A DNA stretch of 36,059 nucleotides from Verrucomicrobiota bacterium (GTDB lineage Bacteria; Verrucomicrobiota; Verrucomicrobiia; JAWXBN01). The stretch spans positions 1-36,059 of the forward strand of contig JAWXBN010000117.1 in the NCBI GenBank assembly GCA_034440155.1, written 5' to 3'. The notes beneath the pieces were generated by a model that was given only the letters and a program-made list of their open reading frames with translations, searched no databases and was not told the origin of the DNA. Both the position numbers and the translations under genes were made by a program. Below, one piece after another: positions 24,218-32,619 of this stretch; positions within the stretch are counted from its first letter, which is position 1, and every line of letters starts with the position of its first letter.

Positions 24218-24973
24218 ATGGTTTCATTTTTAAAGATGCTCTTTACATCGTCGGTCGGCAGAAAGTATATCGTCGGGATCACTGGTCTGGCCCTTGTGGC
24301 CTTTGTCCTTGTGCACATGGTCGGAAATCTCCAAATGTTTGCCGGCACCCCGGATAAGATAAATGCTTATGCCGTCCTGCTTAAAAGCAATATGTTCGTC
24401 CTTTGGGGATTCCGCCTCGGGCTTTTGACATGCGCTGTCTTGCACGTCTGGTTTGCGATTCTCCTTTGGACAGAGAATAAAGTGGCAAAGGAAATCACTT
24501 ACGAAGACGGGAAAGTCTATAAAGCATCACTGGCATCCCGTACAATGACTGTCAGCGGTACGATTGTTCTGGCATTCATCGTTTTTCATATCCTCCATTT
24601 CACGACCCATACGATTTATCCGGATTATTCGACCTTTGAAGCCCCGCTCCACGGTCAATATGTCCATGATGTTTATTTTATGGTCATCGAGGGATTTAGT
24701 GTCTGGTATGTATCCGCATTCTATATCATTTCCGTGGGTTTACTTTCCTTACACTTGAGCCACGGGATAGCCAGTATTTTCCAGACCCTGGGATTAAAAA
24801 ACAAAAAGAATGAATGTTTTTTTAATGCCTTGGCTAAAATCATCGCCATCATCCTTTTCTTGGGGTTTGCCTCTATTCCTGTCGCAGTCTTGACCGGAGT
24901 AATCAAAGCTCAGGGAGATCCTTCGTCAGAAATTTATAATGAATCCAACACAAACAGTCTGCCAGAGTTATGA
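24218..24973 (+). CDS. sdhC: Succinate dehydrogenase cytochrome b subunit (type B)
   Basis: A 251-residue di-haem membrane anchor of the type-B succinate:quinone oxidoreductase (as in Bacteroides, Wolinella, Bacillus). It has five hydrophobic helices (about residues 14-36, 60-82, 107-128, 151-173 and 206-228). Candidate haem ligands are His33 (VHMVGN), His76 (LHVWFA), His119/122 (FHILHF) and the His pair in LHLSHG. The [10 protein letters not shown] start is typical. No separate sdhD is needed in this type. The stop overlaps the sdhA ATG (ATGA). No Shine-Dalgarno is seen; TTGACA lies 55 bp upstream. Confidence 0.93.
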   Translation: MVSFLKMLFTSSVGRKYIVGITGLALVAFVLVHMVGNLQMFAGTPDKINAYAVLLKSNMFVLWGFRLGLLTCAVLHVWFAILLWTENKVAKEITYEDGKVYKASLASRTMTVSGTIVLAFIVFHILHFTTHTIYPDYSTFEAPLHGQYVHDVYFMVIEGFSVWYVSAFYIISVGLLSLHLSHGIASIFQTLGLKNKKNECFFNALAKIIAIILFLGFASIPVAVLTGVIKAQGDPSSEIYNESNTNSLPEL

Positions 24974-26883
24974 TCCTAGATTCCAAATGTCCGACAGGGC
25001 CGCTTGCCCAGAGATGGTCAAAGCGGAAAGCTGAGTATAAACTCGTTAATCCCTCAAATAAGCGCAAGTACGAGGTGATCATTGTGGGGACCGGATTGGC
25101 CGGTGCTTCGGCTGCCGCTTCGCTGGGTGAGCTCGGGTACAATATTAAATCTTTCACTTTCCACGACAGCCCACGTCGCGCCCACTCGATTGCAGCCCAA
25201 GGAGGGATCAATGCCGCGAAAAATTACCGTAATGACGGAGACAGCGTGCAGCGCCTATTTTATGACACGGTCAAAGGGGGAGATTTCCGCGCCCGTGAAT
25301 CAAATGTTTACCGCCTCGCTGAGGTCAGCGTAAACATTATCGACCAGTGTGTCGCCCAGGGTGTGCCATTCGCTCGTGAATACGGTGGGTTGCTCGATAA
25401 CCGCTCTTTCGGTGGTGCTCAGGTCTCCCGTACATTTTATGCCCGCGGCCAAACAGGTCAACAGCTTCTGCTCGGTGCTTACTCGGCACTCAGCCGCCAG
25501 ATCGGCGCAGGAACAGTCAAATGCCACACGATGCATGAAATGCTCGACCTCGTAATCGTCGATGGTCAGGCCAAAGGCATCATCACCCGGAACCTCGTCA
25601 CGGGCAAAATCGAACGCCACAGTGCCGATGCCATCGTACTCGCCACCGGTGGTTACGGGAATGCTTATTACCTCGCGACCTATGCGAGGAATTGTAATGT
25701 CTCGGCTACCTTCCGCGCCCATAAACGCGGGGCCTTATTTGCAAACCCCTGTTTTGTCCAGATCCACCCGACCTGTATCCCGGTCACCGGTGACTACCAG
25801 TCAAAGCTGACTTTGATGTCCGAGTCCCTCCGTAATGACGGACGCGTCTGGGTATCCAAAAAAGTCGGTGACAAACGCGCCCCAGAAGATATTTCCGACG
25901 AAGACCGGGATTATTTCCTGGAACGTATGTATCCAAGCTTTGGGAACCTCGCTCCCCGTGACATCTCCTCACGTGCCGCCAAAAAAGTGTGTGATGAAGG
26001 CCGTGGGGTCGGGGAAAGCGGACTGGGTGTTTACCTCGATTTCCGCGATGCGATCAAACGCCTCGGTGAAGACATGATCCGGGAACGTTACGGTAACCTT
26101 TTCGATATGTACGAACGGATCACCGGTGAAAACGCATATAAACAACCGATGCGGATTTACCCGGCCGTCCACTATACCATGGGTGGACTCTGGGTTGATT
26201 ATGATCTCATGAGTAATGTCTCCGGCCTTTTTGTCACTGGTGAAGCAAATTTCTCGGACCACGGCGCCAACCGCCTCGGGGCCAGTGCCCTTATGCAAGG
26301 GTTGGCTGATGGATATTTTGTCCTGCCTTATACCTTGGGTAATTACCTCGCCTCACAAAAACCCGGCAGTCGTCCTTCTATTGACGCCCCGGAATTCATT
26401 CAAGCCGAGGATGAGGTCAAAGCCCAGATTGAAAAACTCCTTTCGATCAAAGGCAAACGCACGGTCCGCGATTTCCACAAGGAAATCGGACATGTCCTCT
26501 GGAATCACTGCGGCATGGCCCGCACACACGAAGGTCTCAAGGAGGCCTTGTCAAAGATTCCCGCCATCCGTGAGGAATTCTGGAAGAATGTCGATGTGCC
26601 CGGTTCCGGCGATGACCTAAATCAATCACTTGAATACGCCGGACGCGTGGCTGACTATATCGAGTTTGCCGAAATGCTTTGTCACGATGCACTGGAACGC
26701 GAAGAGTCCTGCGGATCCCATTTCCGCGAGGAATACCAGGAAGAAGGCGAATGCAAACGTAATGACGAAAAATATGCTTACGTTGCCGCTTGGGAATTCA
26801 AAGGGGTCGGTGTGAAACCCGAACTCCATAAAGAAGATATTAAATACGACGAAGTTCACATGTCGACAAGGAGCTACAAATAA
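24970..26883 (+). CDS. sdhA: Succinate dehydrogenase flavoprotein subunit
   Basis: A 637-residue catalytic subunit of complex II. The FAD dinucleotide fold is [11 protein letters not shown] (residues 39-49). The covalent-flavin His72 lies in [13 protein letters not shown]. Substrate-site residues appear in the HPT segment ([12 protein letters not shown]) and in [28 protein letters not shown] is the conserved proton-transfer region. Length and tail match the type-B family. It oxidises succinate to fumarate and passes electrons to SdhB. Both gene junctions overlap, by 4 nt with sdhC and by 1 nt with sdhB. Confidence 0.97.
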   Translation: MILDSKCPTGPLAQRWSKRKAEYKLVNPSNKRKYEVIIVGTGLAGASAAASLGELGYNIKSFTFHDSPRRAHSIAAQGGINAAKNYRNDGDSVQRLFYDTVKGGDFRARESNVYRLAEVSVNIIDQCVAQGVPFAREYGGLLDNRSFGGAQVSRTFYARGQTGQQLLLGAYSALSRQIGAGTVKCHTMHEMLDLVIVDGQAKGIITRNLVTGKIERHSADAIVLATGGYGNAYYLATYARNCNVSATFRAHKRGALFANPCFVQIHPTCIPVTGDYQSKLTLMSESLRNDGRVWVSKKVGDKRAPEDISDEDRDYFLERMYPSFGNLAPRDISSRAAKKVCDEGRGVGESGLGVYLDFRDAIKRLGEDMIRERYGNLFDMYERITGENAYKQPMRIYPAVHYTMGGLWVDYDLMSNVSGLFVTGEANFSDHGANRLGASALMQGLADGYFVLPYTLGNYLASQKPGSRPSIDAPEFIQAEDEVKAQIEKLLSIKGKRTVRDFHKEIGHVLWNHCGMARTHEGLKEALSKIPAIREEFWKNVDVPGSGDDLNQSLEYAGRVADYIEFAEMLCHDALEREESCGSHFREEYQEEGECKRNDEKYAYVAAWEFKGVGVKPELHKEDIKYDEVHMSTRSYK

Positions 26884-27632
26884 TGAATCTGACCCTCAGA
26901 GTATGGAGACAGTCGGGTCCCGATGCCGACGGGCGTTTTGTGGACTACGAAGCTAAAGATATCAATCAACACATGTCCTTTCTGGAAATGCTTGATGTGG
27001 TCAATGATAAGTTGACCCTGAGCGGTGAAGAACCGATCGCCTTCGAGAGCGATTGCCGCGAAGGCATTTGCGGAACCTGTGATATGGTCATCAATGGAGC
27101 CCCCCACGGTGGCTACAAAGGAACGACTGTTTGCCAGCTCCACATGCGCTTTTTTAAAGATGGCGACACGATTGTCATCGAGCCATGGCGAGCCAAAGCA
27201 TTCCCGATCTTAAAAGATTTGATCGTGGACCGTTCCGCCTTTGACCGGATTATCCAGGCCGGTGGTTTTATCTCGGTGAATACAGGATCTGCCTGTGACG
27301 CTAATGCGATTCCCGTGCCAAAGGAAAAAGCGGACCGCGCCATGGATGCCGCCCAGTGTATCGGGTGTGGTGCTTGTGTCGCTGCTTGTAAGAACTCCTC
27401 CGCGATGCTTTTTGTCGGGGCCAAAGTCACCCAGCTTGTCCAGTTCCCGCAAGGTCAGGTCGAACGCGAACGCCGCGTGAGCGCCATGGTCGAGCAAATG
27501 GACAAGGAAGGATTTGGGAACTGTAGTAATACCTACTCCTGCGAAGCTGCTTGTCCGAAAGAAATTACCCGAGACGTCATCGCGACCCTTAACCGTGAAT
27601 ATGCACGGGCAATGATCAAGAAAATCATCTAA
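26883..27632 (+). CDS. sdhB: Succinate dehydrogenase iron-sulfur subunit
   Basis: A 249-residue Fe-S subunit. The [2Fe-2S] ligands are Cys58, Cys63, Cys66 ([11 protein letters not shown]) and Cys84. The [4Fe-4S] set is Cys159/162/165 in [11 protein letters not shown], with Cys224 as the usual fourth. The [3Fe-4S] set is Cys169 with Cys214 and Cys220 ([12 protein letters not shown]). All are present. It links the flavin to the di-haem SdhC and the quinone. The ATG shares one base with the sdhA stop. A strong terminator follows after about 40 bp, closing the operon. Confidence 0.96.
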   Translation: MNLTLRVWRQSGPDADGRFVDYEAKDINQHMSFLEMLDVVNDKLTLSGEEPIAFESDCREGICGTCDMVINGAPHGGYKGTTVCQLHMRFFKDGDTIVIEPWRAKAFPILKDLIVDRSAFDRIIQAGGFISVNTGSACDANAIPVPKEKADRAMDAAQCIGCGACVAACKNSSAMLFVGAKVTQLVQFPQGQVERERRVSAMVEQMDKEGFGNCSNTYSCEAACPKEITRDVIATLNREYARAMIKKII

Positions 27633-27674
27633 GCGGGTTCAATAACTCCTTTCCATAAACAAATTGCCCAAGAC

Positions 27675-27708
27675 AAAAAGGCTGGAATTAGTTTTTCCAG
27701 CCTTTTTT
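27675..27708 (+). terminator. Terminator of the sdhCAB operon
   Basis: A perfect 13-bp stem AAAAAGGCTGGAA/TTCCAGCCTTTTT (27675-27687 and 27695-27707) with a 7-nt loop and terminal T run. Confidence 0.92.
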
Positions 27709-27727
27709 ATGTTTCATTTTTTATATA

Positions 27728-27758
27728 CCATCGCCTTTCAGACGGTGGTTCTTGAATT
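27728..27758 (-). repeat. Dispersed repeat, copy C
   Basis: The 30-bp core matches copies at 21159-21188 and 31930-31959 (about 80% to the latter). Arms ACCATCG/CGGTGGT allow a hairpin. It lies in the sdhB-hemB gap. Confidence 0.6.
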
Positions 27759-27823
27759 GTTTCCATCGGGCTCACAAACAATTTGCTTTCTTGTGTCCGC
27801 GCAATTTGCATGAATAGGGAGGT

Positions 27824-28834
27824 ATGTCCGATGCCAGTCAAATTGATTTACACCGGCGCCCGAGGCGCAACCGGTTTAGTCCCGCGATCCGGGCTTTAAC
27901 CACGGAAACTTCCCTTGGAATCAATGACTTGATCTGCCCGCTCTTTGTAAAAGACGGGAATGACGCACCCTCCGAGGTCGTTTCCATGCCCGGGGTCTTC
28001 CGCTACAATATCCCTGACCTTGTCAATGAAGCCGGGCAATTAGCAGCCCTTGGCATTAAAGCCATTGCGATTTTTCCTTATACAAATCCATCCCTAAAAA
28101 CCCCCCGTGGCGAGGAAGCCCTTAATCCCGGGGGATTAATCCCGCGTGCGGTTCAAGCCATAAAAAAGCATTTCCCCGGTCTCCTTGTGATTACCGATGT
28201 CGCCCTCGACCCGTACACGGGGCACGGCCATGACGGAGTACTCAATGAGCAAGGTTATGTCGATAATGACCTCACGGTGAAAATCCTCGGGGAAATGGCC
28301 GTCCTGCTGGCCCAGGCCGGGGCTGACGTGGTCGCTCCCTCGGATATGATGGATGGGCGTGTGCGGGCCATCCGCAAAAGCCTCGACCGGGAGGGATTGG
28401 TTAATACGGCTATCCTTGCTTATTCGGTGAAATTCGCCTCCGCTTTCTACGGGCCATTCCGTGATGCTGTCGGCAGTGCCCAAGCGGCAGGCACACACCT
28501 GCTCGATAAAAAGACTTACCAGATGAATCCCGCCAACCGCCGTGAAGCACTCCTCGAAGCTCAGCTCGATGAAGAAGAAGGCGCTGACATACTCATGGTC
28601 AAACCCGCAGGGCCTTATCTCGATATCATCCGGGAGGTCCGTAACCAGACGACCCTTCCGATCGCGGCTTACCAAGTGTCGGGTGAATATGCCCAGATCC
28701 ATGCCGCGGCAAGATTAGGCTGGCTTGATTTGGAACTCACGGCGTTCGAGTCGCTTCTATCGATTAAAAGGGCCGGGGCGGATATGGTGCTGACTTATTT
28801 TTCCAAACAAATTGCGCAAAAAATCCGGGGTTAA
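27824..28834 (+). CDS. hemB: Porphobilinogen synthase
   Basis: A 336-residue delta-aminolevulinate dehydratase that condenses two 5-aminolevulinates to porphobilinogen in haem synthesis. The two Schiff-base lysines are Lys203 (AYSVKFASAFYGPFR) and Lys260 (ILMVKPAGPYLDII). The metal region reads DVALDPYTGHGHDGVL, with Asp/Ala where zinc enzymes have three Cys, so this is the Mg/K-type enzyme. GGAGG stands only 1 nt before the ATG, too close to act normally, so the start may be used without it. It lies downstream of sdhCAB but behind a terminator; the haem produced would serve SdhC. Confidence 0.96.
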   Translation: MSDASQIDLHRRPRRNRFSPAIRALTTETSLGINDLICPLFVKDGNDAPSEVVSMPGVFRYNIPDLVNEAGQLAALGIKAIAIFPYTNPSLKTPRGEEALNPGGLIPRAVQAIKKHFPGLLVITDVALDPYTGHGHDGVLNEQGYVDNDLTVKILGEMAVLLAQAGADVVAPSDMMDGRVRAIRKSLDREGLVNTAILAYSVKFASAFYGPFRDAVGSAQAAGTHLLDKKTYQMNPANRREALLEAQLDEEEGADILMVKPAGPYLDIIREVRNQTTLPIAAYQVSGEYAQIHAAARLGWLDLELTAFESLLSIKRAGADMVLTYFSKQIAQKIRG

Positions 28835-28907
28835 ACTTTTTGAATGAATCGGGATGTTCCATTGTCTAAACTTTAACCATCCTCTAACCCTACAAAGGAA
28901 TAAATAA

Positions 28908-29459
28908 ATGAAATACCTCGTTACCACCCTCTTGAGTCTATTCACCCTCTCCTATCTGGCCAGCGCGGGAGATTTGGGCCAATGGCAGACGCAAATGCAA
29001 AATGGCTCGAAAGAAAGCATGGAAAAAGCCGATAAACTTTTTAAAGAGGCGCAAACAGCCGATCCGGAAAAAGCGGCGAAACTCACTGAGGAAGCTAATA
29101 AATATAAAGCCATGGCTGAAAAAAAGGCGACACTCGCTGCCGCCATCGCCACGGGTGACCAAGAAAAAATCCAGGCAGCTAATGCCGACCTTACAAAATT
29201 TACCCAAGACCATTGGAAATCCCAGCTGACGTTTGAAGCAAAATGTTATAATGAAAAAGCGAATAAAATGCTGGAACAATCCAAGACCGAAAGCCCCGAT
29301 GAAGCGGCGAAACTCACCGCCAAAGCCAATTACATGAAAGGTATGGCCGATAAAAAATCAGCACTGGCAGCGGCCCTCTCCACCGGGGATCAAGCCAAGA
29401 TAGAAGCCGCCAAGCAGGATATGATGAAATTCAGTCAAAGTAACGAGCCTAAAAAATAG
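28908..29459 (+). CDS. Secreted helical protein with internal duplication
   Basis: A 183-residue exported protein. The signal peptide ends at ASA before GDLGQ. The mature part is two homologous helical units of about 62 residues (about 38-99 and 118-179). Both run EKA(D/N)K...EAAKLT..AN..K.MA(E/D)KK..LAAA...GDQ.KI.AA..D..KF(T/S)Q. It is Lys/Glu/Ala-rich, with a single Cys between units, so a small antiparallel helical bundle is likely. It has a good AAAGGA ribosome site 8 nt before the ATG, in contrast to many neighbours. Function unknown; a periplasmic structural or binding role is a guess. Confidence 0.78.
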   Translation: MKYLVTTLLSLFTLSYLASAGDLGQWQTQMQNGSKESMEKADKLFKEAQTADPEKAAKLTEEANKYKAMAEKKATLAAAIATGDQEKIQAANADLTKFTQDHWKSQLTFEAKCYNEKANKMLEQSKTESPDEAAKLTAKANYMKGMADKKSALAAALSTGDQAKIEAAKQDMMKFSQSNEPKK

Positions 29460-29484
29460 TCGTTTCTTCTTCTTTTCGTTTTTC

Positions 29485-29519
29485 AAAGCGTGTGCCGGAA
29501 AAGGTCGCACGCTTTTTTT
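29485..29519. terminator. Terminator between convergent genes
   Basis: Stem AAAGCGTG/CACGCTTT (29485-29492 and 29508-29515) with a partly paired loop and T tract of seven on the plus strand; it lies between the duplicated-repeat gene and the end of the McsA-like gene. Confidence 0.8.
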
Positions 29520-30024
29520 ATGCCCCGATTTGTGTTTGGAGCTTGGAGATTTTATCACGGATATCGGCAGCGGCCTCATAGCGCTCTTCTTTAATCGCTT
29601 CACCCAGATCTTTTTTCAGGGTGTCGAGTTTGTTGGCCAGCTCCAATCTCTCCCGGAGTTTGGCCGGGGCTTTGCCTTTGTGTTCGATTCCCCGGTGCAT
29701 ATTGCGCAGGAGTGTGCTGAGACCTTCCTCGAAAGTCTCGTAACAATCGGCACAACCCAAACGCCCGAGTTTTTTAAAGTCCGACTGGGTGAATCCGCAG
29801 GTCGGGCAGACAAGATCACCTTTGCCCGCACCCATCTCCTCACCCGCACCCAGACCTAAGAGCTGGTCGGCTATTGAGAACCCGGTAGGGTCATCCACAT
29901 TTTTGGCATTTGGGCAATTTGCACACAGATCCACCTTGTGCATGACCCCATCGACGATTTGTGTCAGATGGATCGTGCACGGATTTTTACAATTCTCACA
30001 GCCCGGTGGACGGTTTTCACTCAT
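29518..30024 (-). CDS. McsA-like UVR-domain zinc protein
   Basis: A 168-residue protein with four Cys pairs in the first 105 residues (CENCKNPC, CANC, CPTC, CADC), a zinc-binding arrangement as in McsA. The C-terminal helical UVR domain (about residues 130-165, EERYEAAADIRDKISKLQ) resembles UvrB/UvrC contacts and the McsA tail. In Firmicutes McsA activates the arginine kinase McsB upstream of ClpC; no mcsB or ctsR is adjacent here. A zinc-chaperone or adaptor role is inferred. One GCAATTTGC motif encodes part of its CANC knuckle. Confidence 0.82.
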   Translation of the reverse strand: MSENRPPGCENCKNPCTIHLTQIVDGVMHKVDLCANCPNAKNVDDPTGFSIADQLLGLGAGEEMGAGKGDLVCPTCGFTQSDFKKLGRLGCADCYETFEEGLSTLLRNMHRGIEHKGKAPAKLRERLELANKLDTLKKDLGEAIKEERYEAAADIRDKISKLQTQIGA

Positions 30025-30036
30025 ATTTGTCTGATC

Positions 30037-30064
30037 AAGATACCATTTCTGCTCTTCCCGTCAA
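30037..30064 (-). promoter_or_regulatory. Promoter of the McsA-like gene
   Basis: On the minus strand TTGACG (30059-30064), a 16-bp spacer and TATCTT (30037-30042), 12 nt before the ATG. No Shine-Dalgarno. Confidence 0.55.
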
Positions 30065-30126
30065 TACCACCTTGAGTGGGTGCAGTGGTAGAGAGGATAT
30101 CTTTGCCCATGATTTCTGAAGGGGAT

Positions 30127-30591
30127 TCAAAGCCCTTTTACGGTCCGCGCAATTTGCACGGCGGCAAAGGCGGCTTCACGGCCTTTGTTAAATTTCGGAT
30201 TTAGGCAACGTATTTTGGCTTGGGCCGGTGTTTTACACACGAGCACCTCATGGATCTGAGGGACCTCGGTCTCCAGGGCGATTTGCATCAGGCCTTGGGA
30301 AATGGCGGTGCCGATATGCTCCGCATGATAAGTCTCGCCCATAAATATCAGGCCTAAATTAATCACAGCATCGTACTTGCCGGAACGCGCACAAATGGCG
30401 GCGGCGACAGGAATCTCGAAGGCCCCCGGCACCCGGACAATATCGATTTTTTTGGCGCCGGCTTTTTCCAGTAAGGTTTTTGCCGCATCAAGCATGCTGT
30501 CGACATATTCAGCATTATAAATACTGGTGATAATGGCAAAACGCAAATGGCGCGCATCAGGCAGGTCGGGAGTGGTGTTTTTCTTGAGCAT
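30127..30591 (-). CDS. ribH: 6,7-dimethyl-8-ribityllumazine synthase
   Basis: A 154-residue lumazine synthase, the penultimate step of riboflavin synthesis, forming icosahedral or pentameric shells. Landmarks are RVPGAFEIPVAA (53-64), NLGLIFMGETYHAEHI (79-93) and NKGREAA (135-141). The catalytic His is in YHAEH (His89), where the usual motif is PHFDY. The usual EQA...RAG is PAQAKIRC. The fold and length are normal. No other rib gene is nearby. It diverges from yjbQ; a strong -35/-10 pair lies directly in front. Confidence 0.88.
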   Translation of the reverse strand: MLKKNTTPDLPDARHLRFAIITSIYNAEYVDSMLDAAKTLLEKAGAKKIDIVRVPGAFEIPVAAAICARSGKYDAVINLGLIFMGETYHAEHIGTAISQGLMQIALETEVPQIHEVLVCKTPAQAKIRCLNPKFNKGREAAFAAVQIARTVKGL

Positions 30592-30600
30592 TTACCTGTG

Positions 30601-30629
30601 ATTAAAGATTCTGCGTGATTCACTGTCAA
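30601..30629 (-). promoter_or_regulatory. ribH promoter
   Basis: On the minus strand TTGACA (30624-30629, perfect), exactly 17 bp, then TTTAAT (30601-30606), with the ATG 9 nt later. A CAGG sits just before the start, but no full Shine-Dalgarno. The divergent yjbQ -10 lies at 30638-30643. Confidence 0.75.
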
Positions 30630-30637
30630 TACAGCGT

Positions 30638-30643
30638 TATAAA
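30638..30643 (+). promoter_or_regulatory. yjbQ -10 element
   Basis: TATAAA lies 7 nt before the yjbQ ATG. The -35 is weak (GTGATT at 30615-30620, 17-bp spacing) and overlaps the ribH promoter, so the two would compete for RNA polymerase. Confidence 0.4.
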
Positions 30644-30650
30644 AGCCCCC

Positions 30651-31067
30651 ATGAAATCATACCGTCAGGAGTTAGCCCTGGATATCCCCACCCGCCGCGC
30701 TTTTATTAATATTACGCCCCGCGTGGGGGAAGCCGTCCAGAAAAGCGGGGTCAAGGAGGGCTTGTGCCTGGTCAATGCGATGCATATCAGTGCCAGCGTT
30801 TTTATCAATGACGACGAAAGAGGACTCCATCAGGACTTTGAAAAGTGGCTGGAGTATCTCGCCCCCGAAAAACCTCATGCCCAATACGCGCACAATGGTT
30901 TCGAAGACAATGCCGACGCCCACCTGAAACGCACCATCATGGGCCGGGAAGTCGTTGTCGCCATTACCGAGGGCCTCCTTGATTTCGGGCCGTGGGAACA
31001 AATCTTTTACGGGGAATTTGACGGGAAACGGCGCAAACGGGTTCTGGTCAAAATCATTGGGGAATAA
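30651..31067 (+). CDS. yjbQ: YjbQ/UPF0047 family protein
   Basis: A 138-residue protein of the UPF0047/YjbQ family. I prefer the ATG at 30651 (MKSYRQEL), the conserved family start, over the upstream GTG-type start at 30615. Core motifs [47 protein letters not shown] and [14 protein letters not shown] with [10 protein letters not shown] at the end are near-identical to the family. Some members complement thiamine-phosphate synthase activity; the real role is uncertain. It diverges from ribH across 59 bp. It is probably a leaderless message. Confidence 0.94.
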   Translation: MKSYRQELALDIPTRRAFINITPRVGEAVQKSGVKEGLCLVNAMHISASVFINDDERGLHQDFEKWLEYLAPEKPHAQYAHNGFEDNADAHLKRTIMGREVVVAITEGLLDFGPWEQIFYGEFDGKRRKRVLVKIIGE

Positions 31068-31153
31068 AGAAAAACTGAATCTTCGTCTGAAGGCTTTGAC
31101 ATATCACGGCAAGCGGTTTTTTTCCGTGGGGCCACCTACACGCCTGGGGGGAA

Positions 31154-31747
31154 TTAAGAAGCTTTATCGCCGAGCTTATTACCGATTTCAGTCAGTTCTT
31201 TGTCGAATTCAAGGCGTTTGGCCTCAAGTTTTTTGAGTTTCAGCATTTCGCGCTGGAGCTTGAGGTTTGCGTGGGAGATATATTCACTGGCTTCAAGGCG
31301 TTGTGAATGGTTCTCTTTCATCAAATGCTTCAAGTCGTTGAGGCGGGACTGGAGCTTCTCATTATCCAAACCTTCGAGGGAGTTAGGATCGAAAATATAT
31401 TCGGTATTTACGGTGATACTGACTGGGGCGACAGGGGCAGGTGTGGGGGAGGCCAGTAAAGACGGGGTATTGGCTTTTGACTCCCCTTTTTTAAAGGGTT
31501 TAACGGCATGGGTGGTATCGACGGTTTCACCGACTGATGCACTGGAAACGAGAGCGCCGGAAGGCAGGGGTGCCGTGGGATCCGGGGCCTCCGGGACATG
31601 AACCATGCTTTGGCACTGGGGACAGGCGATATCCATGCCCACCCCGGCCACCTCGACGATCAGGCTCTTCCCGCATACAGGACAATCGAAAAGAATATCC
31701 TTTTCGACAAAAGTGAAGCTTTTGACTTTATGAATCGTATTGTCCAT
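31154..31747 (-). CDS. Zinc-ribbon and coiled-coil protein
   Basis: A 197-residue cytosolic protein. The N-terminus holds a zinc ribbon with two knuckles (CPVCGK and CPQCQ, about residues 19-42). A Pro/Ala/Ser/Thr linker (about 48-120) follows, then a C-terminal coiled coil (about 130-195, LQSRLNDLKHLMKEN and LKLQREMLKLKKLEAKRLEF). No enzymatic motif is present and no family is recognised. Such ribbon-plus-coil architecture suggests an adaptor or scaffold. Both flanking genes are separate units, and the long upstream gap contains a dispersed repeat. Confidence 0.7.
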   Translation of the reverse strand: MDNTIHKVKSFTFVEKDILFDCPVCGKSLIVEVAGVGMDIACPQCQSMVHVPEAPDPTAPLPSGALVSSASVGETVDTTHAVKPFKKGESKANTPSLLASPTPAPVAPVSITVNTEYIFDPNSLEGLDNEKLQSRLNDLKHLMKENHSQRLEASEYISHANLKLQREMLKLKKLEAKRLEFDKELTEIGNKLGDKAS

Positions 31748-31891
31748 GGATAATTAAATACTAATAAACAAGATTAAACATTTTTTCTTGAACCCTGCAA
31801 GTCGCTAATTCAAGCATTTTGATATCTCGTATTGGTTTCATCCCGTTACCTTTGCAGGCAGGCCGCAATTTTTTGGAAACTCGCGGGCTAC

Positions 31892-31961
31892 GAGCTTATA
31901 GCCGGCTTTGAAGCCGGAGCAAAACCATTCCACCGCCTTTAAGACAGTGGTTTTTGAATCA
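31892..31961 (-). repeat. Dispersed repeat, copy B
   Basis: Shares GAGCTTAYAGCCGG and the 30-bp core (31930-31959) with copy A at 21133-21190, and the core with copy C. It has an extra AGCCGGCTTTGAAGCCGG palindrome. The core encodes the last codons of the HAD gene and its stop on the minus strand. Confidence 0.65.
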
Positions 31962-32619
31962 CTAATTCACGTAAATCCTCGGGAGTAATCTCTTCAAGAT
32001 TTGGAGCTAAGCGTGAATATCGGGAGAGAGTATGGCCCGGATGGGTCGTCGCGAGGGCTAGGCAAGCCATCCCTGCCGCCCGTGCGGCATCGATGCCGAC
32101 CTGAGCATCCTCGATGACCACGCAATTTGCGGGGGTACACATGAGTTTCCCCGCGGCCATGAGAAAACAGTCCGGTGCGGGTTTGCCCTGGGTCACATCC
32201 TCACTACTGACGATTGCCCGGAAACAAGGGGCAATTTGCGTGGAATCAAGCACCAGCCGTATATTCTCAAGCTCGGTGGATGAACCCACCGCCATCGGGA
32301 CATTGTCACGGGCCAGAGACTCCGCAAGCTTTTTGACCCCCGGTAATAGGGTGACTTTCCCCCGGGCCAATTCGCGGAAGATCTCCTCTTTGCGGCGGGA
32401 AAGGGCGGCGACCCGGGATTCCTCCGCGCCGGGTTCGAGGTAAAGGGGAATAATATTCATATTCCGCATCCCGAAAGTTTTTTTAAAAAAACCTTCCGGC
32501 AAAGTCCATCCGGTCTCCGTGGCTAGGATATCCCAGCTTTCTTCATGGAAACGGGATGAATCGACGATCACCCCGTCCAAGTCGAAAATCACGGCAAATG
32601 AGGGTGAGTCCACCGGCAT
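31939..32619 (-). CDS. HAD-superfamily hydrolase, beta-phosphoglucomutase-like
   Basis: A 226-residue haloacid dehalogenase-type enzyme. The catalytic motif I is FDLDGVIVDS (nucleophile Asp and Asp+2), followed by a small helical cap. Motif II is AVGSSTE, motif III is the Lys in TQGKPAPDCF, and motif IV is VIEDAQVGIDAARAAGM. The overall pattern fits the beta-phosphoglucomutase/phosphatase group. The ATG at 32619 overlaps the glgP stop (TAATG), a translational coupling; an upstream GTG at 32637 would start inside glgP. GlgP yields alpha-glucose-1-phosphate, which is not the beta-PGM substrate, so a sugar-phosphate phosphatase is as likely. Two GCAATTTGC motifs lie inside. Confidence 0.85.
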   Translation of the reverse strand: MPVDSPSFAVIFDLDGVIVDSSRFHEESWDILATETGWTLPEGFFKKTFGMRNMNIIPLYLEPGAEESRVAALSRRKEEIFRELARGKVTLLPGVKKLAESLARDNVPMAVGSSTELENIRLVLDSTQIAPCFRAIVSSEDVTQGKPAPDCFLMAAGKLMCTPANCVVIEDAQVGIDAARAAGMACLALATTHPGHTLSRYSRLAPNLEEITPEDLRELVIQKPLS

